A program made the translations under genes and the position numbers. Shown here piece by piece: positions 13,984 to 21,886 of a DNA stretch of 21,886 nucleotides; within the stretch, counting starts at the first letter, position 1; each line of letters opens with the position of its first letter. Origin of the DNA: CBCPNA01 sp965120415 (GTDB lineage Bacteria; Bacillota; Clostridia; Lachnospirales; CAG-274); contig CBCPNA010000048.1 in NCBI GenBank assembly GCA_965120415.1, forward strand, positions 1-21,886, in the 5' to 3' direction. Below the pieces are notes generated by a model that saw nothing but the letters and a program-made list of their open reading frames with translations, did no database searches and was not told the origin of the DNA.

Positions 13984-15456
13984 ATGAATTTAGAAAGACA
14001 AAAATTAACTCCGCTTTTTACAGCCCTTTCAAAATACAGAAAAAGTGACATTTTGCATTTTGATGTGCCAGGGCATAAAAAAAATAAAGATGGTTTTTTA
14101 GCAAAAGCTATGGGTAAAGATATAGTAGCTTTTGACGCTAATTCTACAAAAGAATTAGATATGCTTTCTCATCCAGTTGGCGTTATTTTAGAAGCAGAGG
14201 AGCTTTTAGCTGAAGCTTTTGGTGCTGATAACGCCTTTATGCTTGTTAATGGTTCTACTTTTGGGGTGCAAGTTATGATACTTTCTGCATGCTCACCTAA
14301 AGATAAAATTATTGTTCCACGCAATGTGCATAAATCTGTTATAAACGGTATTATTTTATCTGGAGCTATCCCTATTTTTATGGAGCCTGAAATAGATTAT
14401 AATTATGGTATTGCTAATGGGGTTAAGGTAGAAACAGTTAAAGAAACGATAAAAGCCCATCCAGATGCAAAAGCTATTTTTATCATTAACCCAACTTATT
14501 TTGGGGTTGCATCAGACCTTAGAAAGATTATTAAAATTTGTCATAGAAAAAACATTTGTGTTTTAGTAGATGAGGCTCATGGCGCTCATTTGCCTTTTCA
14601 TCCCTATTTGCCAGACTGCGCTATGAAGCTTGGGGCTGATATGTCTACAGCAAGCCTTCATAAAACAGCCGGCTCTTTAACCCAAAGCTCTGTTTTATTC
14701 CATAATGAAGGGCTTATAGATATAAATAAAATAAGAGCAACAATAAATCTTATGCAAACAACTAGCGCATCTTATCTTCTTTTGGCTAGTATGGATATAA
14801 CACGTTCTCATCTTGCTTTAAAAGGCAAAAAGATATTTGCCCAGCTTTTAAAAAAATGCGCTGAAGCTAAACAGCGCCTATCTAAAGTTAAAGGTATATC
14901 TGTCATAACAGAAGATTATATAGATGAAAATGATGAACACGGTATATACGACTTTGACGATACTAAATTTGTTGTTAAAGTTAATGAACTTGGGCTTTCT
15001 GGCTTTCAAGTTTATAAAATATTTAAAGATGAATATAATATCCAGCTAGAGCTTGCAGAAAGCTATGTTGTTTTAGCTGTTGTGGGAATTGGCGATACAA
15101 ATGAATCTATAGATAGGCTTGTATCAGCTTTTGAAGATTTATCAAATAAATATTATGGTAAAAACCCTACTTTCAAAGTAGAAATTTCTAACTTTTTTGA
15201 AAAGCCCCGTACTATAGTTTTACCTCGTGATGCCTATTTTTCTCCAAAAAGTTTAATGCCTATAAACGATGCTTTAGGGCAAGTTTGTGGCGAGTCTATT
15301 ATGATATATCCCCCTGGTATCCCCCTTATTATACCAGGAGAGCTTATTACAGAAAAAATTATTTCTATATACAATTATTATTTAGAGCAAAAATGTGTTT
15401 TAATGAACGATGATGAAGAACCTGGTATTATAAAAGTTTTGGGCGAAAGTGAATAG
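13984..15456 (+). CDS. PLP-dependent ornithine/lysine/arginine decarboxylase, SpeA/YaaO type
   Basis: 490 residues, the length of B. subtilis arginine decarboxylase SpeA. A fold-type I PLP enzyme: FDVPGHKKNKDG near the start, NGSTFGVQ, PRNVHKSVINGIILSGAIPIF, DEAHGAH (Asp196 expected to bind the pyridine nitrogen) and STASLHKTAGSLTQSS with Lys227 as the expected Schiff-base lysine. The C-terminal domain (about 380-490) has PRDAYF and YPPGIPLIIPGE. It probably makes agmatine, cadaverine or putrescine; the substrate is not readable from these motifs. A frame extends back to GTG 13972, but AAGGGTG (13968-13974) is nine bases before the ATG at 13984, which I choose. The nearness to metG-tatD-yabE recalls the position of yaaO in Bacillus. 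metG follows after 42 bases. Confidence 0.92.
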   Translation: MNLERQKLTPLFTALSKYRKSDILHFDVPGHKKNKDGFLAKAMGKDIVAFDANSTKELDMLSHPVGVILEAEELLAEAFGADNAFMLVNGSTFGVQVMILSACSPKDKIIVPRNVHKSVINGIILSGAIPIFMEPEIDYNYGIANGVKVETVKETIKAHPDAKAIFIINPTYFGVASDLRKIIKICHRKNICVLVDEAHGAHLPFHPYLPDCAMKLGADMSTASLHKTAGSLTQSSVLFHNEGLIDINKIRATINLMQTTSASYLLLASMDITRSHLALKGKKIFAQLLKKCAEAKQRLSKVKGISVITEDYIDENDEHGIYDFDDTKFVVKVNELGLSGFQVYKIFKDEYNIQLELAESYVVLAVVGIGDTNESIDRLVSAFEDLSNKYYGKNPTFKVEISNFFEKPRTIVLPRDAYFSPKSLMPINDALGQVCGESIMIYPPGIPLIIPGELITEKIISIYNYYLEQKCVLMNDDEEPGIIKVLGESE

Positions 15457-15498
15457 TTTTGCCTGTATTTTTTATATTATACAATAAGGAGGATTTTT

Positions 15499-17424
15499 AT
15501 GAAGAAAGATAAATTTTATATAACAACTCCTATATATTATGCAAATAATAATATGCATATAGGACACTCTTATTGCACTGTTGCTACAGATACAACTGCA
15601 AGATATAAAAAATTGCGTGGCTTTGACGTAAAATTTCTTACTGGGGCTGATGAACATGGGCAAAAAATAGAAAATGCTGCTAAAGAAAAGGGTATGTCGC
15701 CTAAACAATATGTAGATATGATAAACGATAATATGAAAAATCTTTGGAAAAGCCTTAATATAGATTACGATTATTATATAAGAACAACTGATGAAAAGCA
15801 TATAAAAGCAGTACAAAAAATATTTAAAACACTATATGAAAAAGGTGATATTTATAAAGGTTATTATGAGGGGCTATATTGTACCCCTTGCGAAACATTT
15901 TTTACCAAAACGCAATTAAAAGACGGCTTATGCCCAGATTGTAACAGAGAGGTTCATCCTTTAAAAGAAGAGTGCTATTTTTTTAAGCTTAGCAAATATC
16001 AAGATAGGCTTATTAAACATATACAAGAAAATGAAGATTTTATAACCCCTTCTTCAAGAAAAAATGAAATGATAAACAACTTTTTAAATCAAGGGCTTGA
16101 AGATTTATGCGTTTCTAGGACTTCTTTTAACTGGGGCATACCGGTAGAATTTGATAAGAATCATGTTGTTTATGTTTGGATAGATGCTCTTTCTAACTAT
16201 ATATCTGCTCTTGGCTACGGCTCTTTAGATGATGCTGATTTTAAAAAATATTGGCCTGCTGATGTACATGTCGTAGGAAAAGAAATTGTGCGTTTTCATG
16301 CTATTATTTGGCCTGCAATGCTTATGGCTTTAGATTTACCTTTGCCTAAAAAGATATTTGGGCACGGCTGGCTTTTGATAGATGGTGGTAAAATGAGTAA
16401 ATCTAAAGGAAATGTTGTAGACCCTTATATTTTGATAGAACGTTATGGTGTAGATGCTATAAGGTACTTTTTGCTTAGAGAAATATCTTTTGGGCAAGAC
16501 GGCAATTTTACAAATGAAGCTTTAATAAAAAGAATAAACTCAGACCTTGCTAACGATTTAGGCAATCTTGTTTCAAGGACTATAGCTATGATAGACAAAT
16601 ATTTTAACAAAACATTACAAGCAGAGCAAAAAGCAACACAATACGATAAAGAAATAATATCCCTTTGCAATAATGTTATAAAAAATACAGAAGAATATAT
16701 GGACAAAATGCTATTTAGTAACGCCCTTTCAGAAATTTGGGTATTTATCAAAAGACTTAATAAATATATAGATGAAACAACCCCTTGGATTTTAGCAAAA
16801 GATAAAGAAAATAACGATACTTTAGCTAATGTTTTATATATTTTGGCAGAAAGCATAAGGATTATAGCTGTGCTTATAAGCCCTTTTATGCCTAATACCC
16901 CTCATTTAATATTTAAAGGCTTATCTATTAAAGATGAAAGCTTAAAAACATGGGAAAGCTTAAAAACTTTTGGGCTTTTGCCAAAAAATATAACAGTTGA
17001 TAAAATAGATATTATATTCCCTCGTCTTGATATAGAAAAAGAATTAAATAGCCTTAATAATCTAAATACAAAAAAAGAAGAAAATAAAGATATTGTATCT
17101 TTTGAAGATTTTTGCAAATTTGATTTTAAATTAGGAATAATTATAAATAGCCAAAAAATAGAAAAATCTAACAAGCTTTTAAAATTAGCTATAAAAATAG
17201 GAAAAAAAACAATAAATGTCGTTTCTGGTATCGCTAACCACTATGCCTCAGATAGCCTTATAGGCAAAAAAGTTGTTGTTTTAACCAACCTAAAAAAAGC
17301 TAAGCTTTGTGGCGAAGTTTCTGAAGGTATGATACTTGCTGCAAGTGATGATAACGGTAATTTAAAGCTTATTACTATAGATGATACAGATGATATAATA
17401 AAAGATGGAGCGGAGGTTAAATAA
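15499..17424 (+). CDS. metG: Methionyl-tRNA synthetase with C-terminal tRNA-binding domain
   Basis: 641 residues. It charges tRNA-Met for initiation and elongation. HIGH is at 20-23, and GGKMSKSKGNVVDP has KMSKS at 298-302. The knuckle has C128, C131, C145 and C148, which fits one bound zinc. The anticodon-binding helices span about 360-500. Residues about 535-641 form the OB-fold Trbp111/EMAP-like domain (FKLGIIINSQKIEKSNKLLKL, VVSGIA, LKKAKLCGEVSEGMILAAS), which helps dimer formation and tRNA binding. AAGGAGG precedes the ATG. It starts 42 bases after the decarboxylase gene with no terminator between, so co-transcription is likely. The tatD start follows within two bases of its stop. Confidence 0.96.
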   Translation: MKKDKFYITTPIYYANNNMHIGHSYCTVATDTTARYKKLRGFDVKFLTGADEHGQKIENAAKEKGMSPKQYVDMINDNMKNLWKSLNIDYDYYIRTTDEKHIKAVQKIFKTLYEKGDIYKGYYEGLYCTPCETFFTKTQLKDGLCPDCNREVHPLKEECYFFKLSKYQDRLIKHIQENEDFITPSSRKNEMINNFLNQGLEDLCVSRTSFNWGIPVEFDKNHVVYVWIDALSNYISALGYGSLDDADFKKYWPADVHVVGKEIVRFHAIIWPAMLMALDLPLPKKIFGHGWLLIDGGKMSKSKGNVVDPYILIERYGVDAIRYFLLREISFGQDGNFTNEALIKRINSDLANDLGNLVSRTIAMIDKYFNKTLQAEQKATQYDKEIISLCNNVIKNTEEYMDKMLFSNALSEIWVFIKRLNKYIDETTPWILAKDKENNDTLANVLYILAESIRIIAVLISPFMPNTPHLIFKGLSIKDESLKTWESLKTFGLLPKNITVDKIDIIFPRLDIEKELNSLNNLNTKKEENKDIVSFEDFCKFDFKLGIIINSQKIEKSNKLLKLAIKIGKKTINVVSGIANHYASDSLIGKKVVVLTNLKKAKLCGEVSEGMILAASDDNGNLKLITIDDTDDIIKDGAEVK

Positions 17425-17425
17425 A

Positions 17426-18187
17426 TTGTATTTTGATACACATGCACATTATGATGATAAAAAATATGATGAAGATAGACATGCTCTTTTAGCTAGCTTT
17501 AAGCAAAATAATATATCTCATGTTATTAATATAGGCTGTGATATAAAATCTTCTTTAGCTAGCATAGAGCTTGCTAAAAAATATGATTTTGTATACGCTA
17601 GCGTTGGTATCCATCCGCATAATGCAAAAGATACAAACGATGAAGATTATGATACATTATATAAATTAGCAAAAGACTCTAAAGTTGTTGCTATAGGAGA
17701 AATTGGACTTGATTATCATTATAATTTTTCTCCTAAAGAAAAACAAATAGAAGTTTTTACAAATTTATTAAAAATTTCTAAAAATATTACAATGCCTGTA
17801 ATAATTCATTCTAGAGAAGCTTGCCAAGATGTTTTTGATACTATAAAAAAAAGTGGCGTTACAAAAGGGGTTATCCATGCCTATTCAGGCAGTTTAGAGC
17901 TTGCTAAAGAATATATAAAGCTTGGCTTTTTTATAGGGGTCGGAGGAGTTGTAACATTTAAAAATGCTAAAAAGCTTGTTGATGTTGTTAAAAATATACC
18001 TTTAGAAAATATTTTATTAGAAACAGACTCCCCTTACCTAACCCCAGAACCTTTTAGGGGTACACGTAATAATTCACAAAATTTAAAATTTGTAGCCCAA
18101 AAAATTAGTGAAATTAAACAAATAGATTCTACTTTAGTTGAAGATATTACGTTAAAAAATGCCCAAAACTTATTTTGTATAAAATAA
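17426..18187 (+). CDS. tatD: TatD-family metal-dependent hydrolase (DNase)
   Basis: 253 residues, a TIM-barrel hydrolase of the TatD/YabD family; relatives act as 3'-5' exonucleases and in DNA repair or turnover. Metal ligands are visible: H6 and H8 (FDTHAHYDD), E92 (GEIGLDYHYN), H128 (VIIHSRE), H151 (HAYSG) and D201 (ETDSPYLTPEP). An ATG at 17405 would add seven residues, but it lies inside metG without a ribosome site, while GGAGG (17411-17415) is ten bases before the TTG at 17426, giving the usual family start (xxFDTHAH). The metG TAA ends one base before this TTG. The metG-tatD order is conserved in Firmicutes (metS-yabD in Bacillus). Confidence 0.93.
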   Translation: MYFDTHAHYDDKKYDEDRHALLASFKQNNISHVINIGCDIKSSLASIELAKKYDFVYASVGIHPHNAKDTNDEDYDTLYKLAKDSKVVAIGEIGLDYHYNFSPKEKQIEVFTNLLKISKNITMPVIIHSREACQDVFDTIKKSGVTKGVIHAYSGSLELAKEYIKLGFFIGVGGVVTFKNAKKLVDVVKNIPLENILLETDSPYLTPEPFRGTRNNSQNLKFVAQKISEIKQIDSTLVEDITLKNAQNLFCIK

Positions 18188-18202
18188 TTTATAAAAAATG
18201 TA

Positions 18203-18231
18203 TTGCATAATTATTACAAATGTGTTAAGAT
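18203..18231 (+). promoter_or_regulatory. Possible promoter of the YabE-like gene
   Basis: TTGCAT (18203-18208), 17 bases, TAAGAT (18226-18231). The match is moderate. The leader of about 100 bases is AT-rich and shows no clear structure. Confidence 0.35.
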
Positions 18232-18335
18232 ATATCATGAATAAAAATTATTTATTAATTTTTAAATGATTTTATTTCTATATTATTAAAAATATGCATG
18301 TTATATTTTAATACTTATCATGGAGGGTATTATTA

Positions 18336-19385
18336 ATGTTTAAAAAATTATGCAATCCATTTTTTGACTTAAAAAAGATGTATAAAATAATTATTTTTAT
18401 TTCTATTTGCACTTCATTTTTTATTTTTGGTGCACTTACTGCATATGCTAGCACTTTTTATTCAGTAAAAATTTTTATAAATAATGAAAGAGTTGAAAGT
18501 TTTAAAACTACTTCTAAAACTGTAGAAGATATTTTAGAAGAAAGAGGTATAACTCTAGATGCAAAAGACTATATAGACACAGCTTTAGACCTTCTAATAT
18601 GCGAAGATACGCAAATAAATATAATAAGAGCTAACCGCATAACATTTAATATAGAAGGCGAAGATGATGTAACTTTTACAACTAATGAAAAGTACGTTTT
18701 AACAGCGCTTGAAAGCTTCGAAGAAGAAACAGGCAGACAATTTGTCCTAAAAAATGGGCAAAGCCCAGCTAAAGATATTACAGACGGTATGACAATTTAT
18801 ATAATACCATATGAAGAAAATATTGAAGTAATTTCAACAGAAATACCTTTTGAAACAGTTTATGTAGATAACCCAAATCTATTAATAGGTACAGAAAATA
18901 TTACAACAGAAGGATATAACGGTACAAAACAAACTACAATTAAAAAAACTTATTTAGGCGGTACTCTTACCTCTACCGAAGTTGTGTCTGAAGTTATCGA
19001 TATAATACCAGTAAATCAAGTAATAGAAAGAGGTACAAAAAACCCTAATACCATCACAATAGATGGGCAAACTTTTACCTATTCTAGTGTGCTTACCATG
19101 ACTTCTACCGCTTATACAGCTGGGGTAGAATCTACCGGTAAAAACCCAGGCGACCCAGGGTACGGTATAACAGCTTCTGGCTTAAAAGCAGAAAGAGGTG
19201 TTGTTGCTGTAGATACAAGCGTTATACCTCTTGGCACCCAATTATATGTAGAAGGATACGGCTATGCTATTGCTGCTGATACTGGTAGTGCTATAAAAGG
19301 TGATAAAATAGATGTATTTATTGATTCTTACAATGAAGCTATACAGTGGGGCGTTAGAGATGTTACTGTTTATATTTTAGAATAA
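18336..19385 (+). CDS. YabE-like cell-wall protein: DUF348, G5 and 3D domains
   Basis: 349 residues. A membrane anchor or signal segment at about 16-38 (YKIIIFISICTSFFIFGALTAYAS) is followed by two DUF348 units (about 42-100 and 105-160), a G5 domain (about 165-235; IPFETVYVDNPNL ... TTIKKTYLGGT), and a C-terminal 3D domain (about 255-349) with its Asp residues in AVDTSVIPLGT, AADTGSAIKG and KIDVF. The 3D fold is related to MltA lytic transglycosylases, so the protein likely cuts peptidoglycan on the outer face, as proposed for YabE and the Rpf/Sps group. GGAGG stands before the ATG. In Bacillus yabE follows metS and yabD, as here, and is controlled by an antisense RNA; I could not see evidence for or against one here. 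Confidence 0.92.
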   Translation: MFKKLCNPFFDLKKMYKIIIFISICTSFFIFGALTAYASTFYSVKIFINNERVESFKTTSKTVEDILEERGITLDAKDYIDTALDLLICEDTQINIIRANRITFNIEGEDDVTFTTNEKYVLTALESFEEETGRQFVLKNGQSPAKDITDGMTIYIIPYEENIEVISTEIPFETVYVDNPNLLIGTENITTEGYNGTKQTTIKKTYLGGTLTSTEVVSEVIDIIPVNQVIERGTKNPNTITIDGQTFTYSSVLTMTSTAYTAGVESTGKNPGDPGYGITASGLKAERGVVAVDTSVIPLGTQLYVEGYGYAIAADTGSAIKGDKIDVFIDSYNEAIQWGVRDVTVYILE

Positions 19386-19389
19386 ATAT

Positions 19390-19413
19390 AACCCTCTTTT
19401 AGAGGTTTTTTTT
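19390..19413 (+). terminator. Intrinsic terminator after the YabE-like gene
   Basis: AACC-C-TCT (19390-19397) pairs with AGAGGTT (19401-19407), with one bulged C and a TTT loop, and runs into eight T (19406-19413). Confidence 0.8.
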
Positions 19414-19483
19414 ATGTAAAATATTGCCCTTTTATAATTAAAATAAATTAACAAATTATATCAATTATTATTAATATAAAATC

Positions 19484-19512
19484 TTGAAATAAAAATATAT
19501 ATATGTTAAAAT
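19484..19512 (+). promoter_or_regulatory. Probable sigma-A promoter of typA
   Basis: TTGAAA (19484-19489), 17 bases, TAAAAT (19507-19512), about 35 bases before the start codon. Confidence 0.6.
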
Positions 19513-19553
19513 AAATTTTATTAAAAGATTAAATATAGAGAGTAGGAACTATT

Positions 19554-21383
19554 TTGTTAAAAAAACATGATGATATAAGAAATATAGCGATAATTGCCCA
19601 TGTTGACCACGGCAAAACAACGCTTGTTGATGAACTTTTAAAACAGAGCGGCACCTTTAGGACTAATCAAATTATTAGAGAGCGTGTCATGGACTCTGGC
19701 GATATAGAAAGAGAAAGAGGTATAACTATCCTCTCCAAAAATACTTCTATATATTATGAAGATAAAAAAATAAATATTGTTGATACCCCGGGGCATGCTG
19801 ATTTTGGGGGCGAAGTTGAACGTGTATTAAAGATGGTTGATGGAGTTATTTTGGTTGTTGATGCATATGAAGGAGCTATGCCTCAGACTAAATTTGTATT
19901 AAAAAACGCCCTTTCTCTTGAGCTACCTGTTGTTGTATGCGTTAATAAAGTTGATAAACAAGAGGCAAGGCCAGAAGAAGTTGTCGATGAAATACTAGAA
20001 TTATTTATAGAGCTTGACGCAACAGATACGCAGCTAGATGCCCCTTTTGTATTTGCATCTGCAAAAGCTGGCAAGGCGTCTATGGAAGCTGATAATGTTA
20101 TGCAAGCTTCAGATATGAAGTGCCTTTTTGAAACAATAATTAACTATATCCCAGCTCCAACTGGTGATGAAAACGCCCCTCTTCAGCTCCTTGTTACAAC
20201 TATAGATTATAATGAATATGTAGGAAGGATAGGTATCGGCAAAATAGAAAACGGAACATTAAAATCTAATCAAGACATATGTGTTGTAAACTTTAACGAT
20301 ACTCAAAAAAATTATAAAGCCAAAATAAATAAGCTCTATGAATATGAAGGGCTAGAAAGGGTTGAGGTAGCATCTTCAGGGGTTGGAGCTATTGTCGCTT
20401 TTAGCGGCATAGAAGATATACAAATAGGCGACACTGTAGCTGATATACAAAACCCTGTAGCTATAAAGGTTAATAAAATTTCTGCCCCGACAATTTCTAT
20501 GACATTTTCTGTAAACGATAGCCCTTTTGCTGGCTTAGAGGGCAAATTTGTTACAAGCCGTCATTTAAGAGAAAGGCTTTTTAAAGAACTTAATACAGAT
20601 GTTAGCCTTAGGGTAGAAGAAACAGAAAGCGCTGATGCTTTTAAGGTTAGTGGGCGTGGCGAGCTTCATCTTTCTATATTAATAGAAACGATGCGAAGAG
20701 AAGGTTTTGAATTTCAAGTATCAAGACCAGAAGTGCTATTTAAAAAAGAACAGAGCAAGCTTTTGGAACCGATGGAAATAGCAACTATAGATGTACCCGA
20801 AGAGTTTGTCGGCAGTGTTATTGAAAAATTAGGCACAAGAAAAGGCGAGCTATTAAACATGGTACCTTCTAGAGGGGACTATACAAGGCTAGAATTTAAT
20901 ATACCAGCAAGAGGGCTTATAGGCTACAGGAGCGAATTTTTAACCGATACAAAAGGTAACGGTATTTTAAATACAACATTTAATGACTATGCAGAATATA
21001 AAGGAGAAATAGTTAGCCGTCCGCAAGGCTCCTTAATTGCCTTTGAAAGTGGCGAGGCGGTAACATATGGGCTTTATAATGCGCAAGAAAGAGGAGATTT
21101 ATTTATTTCCCCTTCTACAAAAGTTTATGCTGGTATGGTAGTTGGAAGAAACGCAAGAAGTGGCGATATGGAAATAAACGTATGCAAGAAAAAGCAGCTT
21201 ACTAACACAAGAGCATCTGGCTCGGACGATGCTTTAAAGCTAACCCCTCCTATAAACATGAGCTTAGAAAAGTGCATAGAGTTTATAACAGATGATGAGC
21301 TTATTGAAGTCACCCCACAAAATTTAAGAATTAGAAAAAAAATATTAGATTCTAACCTGCGTAAAAAGCATAGTAAAAATTAG
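19554..21383 (+). CDS. typA: Translational GTPase TypA/BipA
   Basis: 609 residues, the usual length. An EF-G-like ribosome-binding GTPase that helps large-subunit assembly and growth under cold or stress. GTPase motifs in order: AHVDHGKTT (G1, 15-23), RERGITI (G2), DTPGH (G3), NKVD (G4) and SAKAG (G5). Then domain II, the domain III/V regions (GRGELHLSILIETMRREGFEF; MVPSRGDYTRLEFNIPARGLIGYRSEFLT) and the TypA-specific C-terminus (KKKQLTNTRASGSDDALKLTPP). The start is a TTG at 19554 after AGTAGGA; there is no in-frame ATG before the first motif. A GNAT gene follows after 24 bases and probably shares the transcript. Bacillus has rnmV and ksgA after yabE; here typA follows instead. Confidence 0.95.
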   Translation: MLKKHDDIRNIAIIAHVDHGKTTLVDELLKQSGTFRTNQIIRERVMDSGDIERERGITILSKNTSIYYEDKKINIVDTPGHADFGGEVERVLKMVDGVILVVDAYEGAMPQTKFVLKNALSLELPVVVCVNKVDKQEARPEEVVDEILELFIELDATDTQLDAPFVFASAKAGKASMEADNVMQASDMKCLFETIINYIPAPTGDENAPLQLLVTTIDYNEYVGRIGIGKIENGTLKSNQDICVVNFNDTQKNYKAKINKLYEYEGLERVEVASSGVGAIVAFSGIEDIQIGDTVADIQNPVAIKVNKISAPTISMTFSVNDSPFAGLEGKFVTSRHLRERLFKELNTDVSLRVEETESADAFKVSGRGELHLSILIETMRREGFEFQVSRPEVLFKKEQSKLLEPMEIATIDVPEEFVGSVIEKLGTRKGELLNMVPSRGDYTRLEFNIPARGLIGYRSEFLTDTKGNGILNTTFNDYAEYKGEIVSRPQGSLIAFESGEAVTYGLYNAQERGDLFISPSTKVYAGMVVGRNARSGDMEINVCKKKQLTNTRASGSDDALKLTPPINMSLEKCIEFITDDELIEVTPQNLRIRKKILDSNLRKKHSKN

Positions 21384-21407
21384 AGTATGCTAAAGGAGTT
21401 ATTTTAT

Positions 21408-21886
21408 ATGGATAATTCTGATTTTAATCAAATATTTGAAATTTTAAAAGCATCTTTTGATAAAAACCTTTATAGAACATATGATAAGCAAAAAAAGCTT
21501 TTAGATAACCCAAAATATAATATAATGCCTTATAAAAAAGATAAAGATATTATCGCTTTTTTAAGCTACTGGACATTAGAAGATAATTTGCTTTTTTTAG
21601 AACATTTTGCTGTAGCTAAAAGCTATCGTGGGCAAGGTATAGGCAAAGAGCTATTTAATAAATTTCTAAAATTAGACGGCACAAAAGTTTTAGAGGTTGA
21701 GCCCCCTATCCATGATATAGATAAAAAGAGAATCAAATGGTACGAAAGCTTTGATTTTATTTTTCATGAAAATGAATATTATGTACCCTCTGTTTCTGGT
21801 AAAAATATTAAGTTAAATATAATGTGTAATATATATTTAGATGATATACTATTTGAACATATTGTTAAAAAAATATATAAAGAAGC
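21408..21886 (+). CDS. GNAT-family acetyltransferase, cut by the window's right edge
   Basis: The ATG at 21408 follows AAGGAG (21393-21398); 159 complete codons are visible and the frame is still open at the end of the window. The acetyl-CoA motif is plain: LFLEHFAVAKSYRGQGIGKELF (about 66-87), with RGQGIGK as the pyrophosphate-binding loop. Further on, LEVEPPIH and RIKWYESFDFIFHENEYY fit the end of the GNAT core (NPFY-like tyrosine and GF-like turn). The last visible residues are a charged extension. The substrate is unknown. It is not close in sequence to the GNAT gene at 1523-1999. Likely co-transcribed with typA. Confidence 0.75.
   Translation, partial: MDNSDFNQIFEILKASFDKNLYRTYDKQKKLLDNPKYNIMPYKKDKDIIAFLSYWTLEDNLLFLEHFAVAKSYRGQGIGKELFNKFLKLDGTKVLEVEPPIHDIDKKRIKWYESFDFIFHENEYYVPSVSGKNIKLNIMCNIYLDDILFEHIVKKIYKE

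Noticed and set aside
15457..15498. T-box leader before metG
   Set aside because: Only 42 bases separate it from the decarboxylase gene.
16443..17447. Leftward frames opposite metG and the start of tatD
   Set aside because: The + strand carries well-conserved metG and tatD throughout; these are shadows.
1..21886. CRISPR array, tRNA, rRNA, transposase or integrase
   Set aside because: Reading both strands I saw no regularly spaced repeats, no cloverleaf with a CCA-type end and no recombinase or transposase motif.

Overview
The window is a stretch of AT-rich chromosome (about a quarter G+C by eye) from a low-GC Gram-positive anaerobe, most likely a member of Clostridia. The evidence is gene content: a NadD-YqeK/RsfS cluster, a SpoVB/MurJ-type flippase, a FakB-type DegV protein, an SLH cell-surface protein, PerR, a DtxR-type regulator, a SpeA/YaaO-type decarboxylase, a metG-tatD-yabE block and TypA. 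Strong Shine-Dalgarno sites, TAA stops and several TTG starts are also seen. The genus cannot be fixed from this sequence alone. No tRNA, rRNA, CRISPR array, transposase or phage gene was recognised.

Layout. (1) 1-1214, + strand: the end of an unknown helical protein cut by the window edge, then an unknown two-membrane-segment coiled-coil protein carrying a duplicated 31-base G+C-rich repeat, closed by a perfect hairpin terminator. (2) 1457-7236, - strand: a packed six-gene operon read gltX, DNA-3-methyladenine glycosylase, nadD-yqeK fusion, rsfS, SpoVB/MurJ-like flippase, GNAT acetyltransferase. Gaps are 5-21 bases and several ribosome sites overlap the previous stop. The GNAT gene ends at a TGA, but its frame and what looks like its family C-terminus continue for 21 more codons. 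(3) 7318-10160, + strand: degV, an SLH/WG-repeat surface protein and perR, each of the three apparently with its own promoter; a PerR-box-like palindrome overlaps the perR -10. (4) 10164-13009: two unknown genes, a 645-residue coiled-coil protein (-) and a 174-residue protein (+), diverge from back-to-back TTGACA elements; a 250-base leader precedes the smaller one. (5) 13101-15456: a PspC-domain membrane protein, a DtxR/MntR-type regulator (-), and a divergent PLP decarboxylase with an unusual leader. (6) 15499-21886, + strand: metG, tatD, a YabE-like 3D/G5 cell-wall protein, typA, and the start of a GNAT gene cut by the right edge.

Most of the window is housekeeping: aminoacyl-tRNA synthesis (gltX, metG), NAD and Ap4A metabolism (nadD-yqeK), ribosome control (rsfS, typA), lipid II or polymer export and wall remodelling (flippase, YabE-like, SLH protein), and metal or peroxide sensing (PerR, DtxR-like). 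I did not find a clear new defence or mobile system. The items most worth a second look are the GNAT gene truncated by the only TGA stop among the complete genes, the repeat inside the gene at 450-1160, the divergent pair of orphan genes with its long leader, and the duplicated ribosome site plus hairpin before the decarboxylase.
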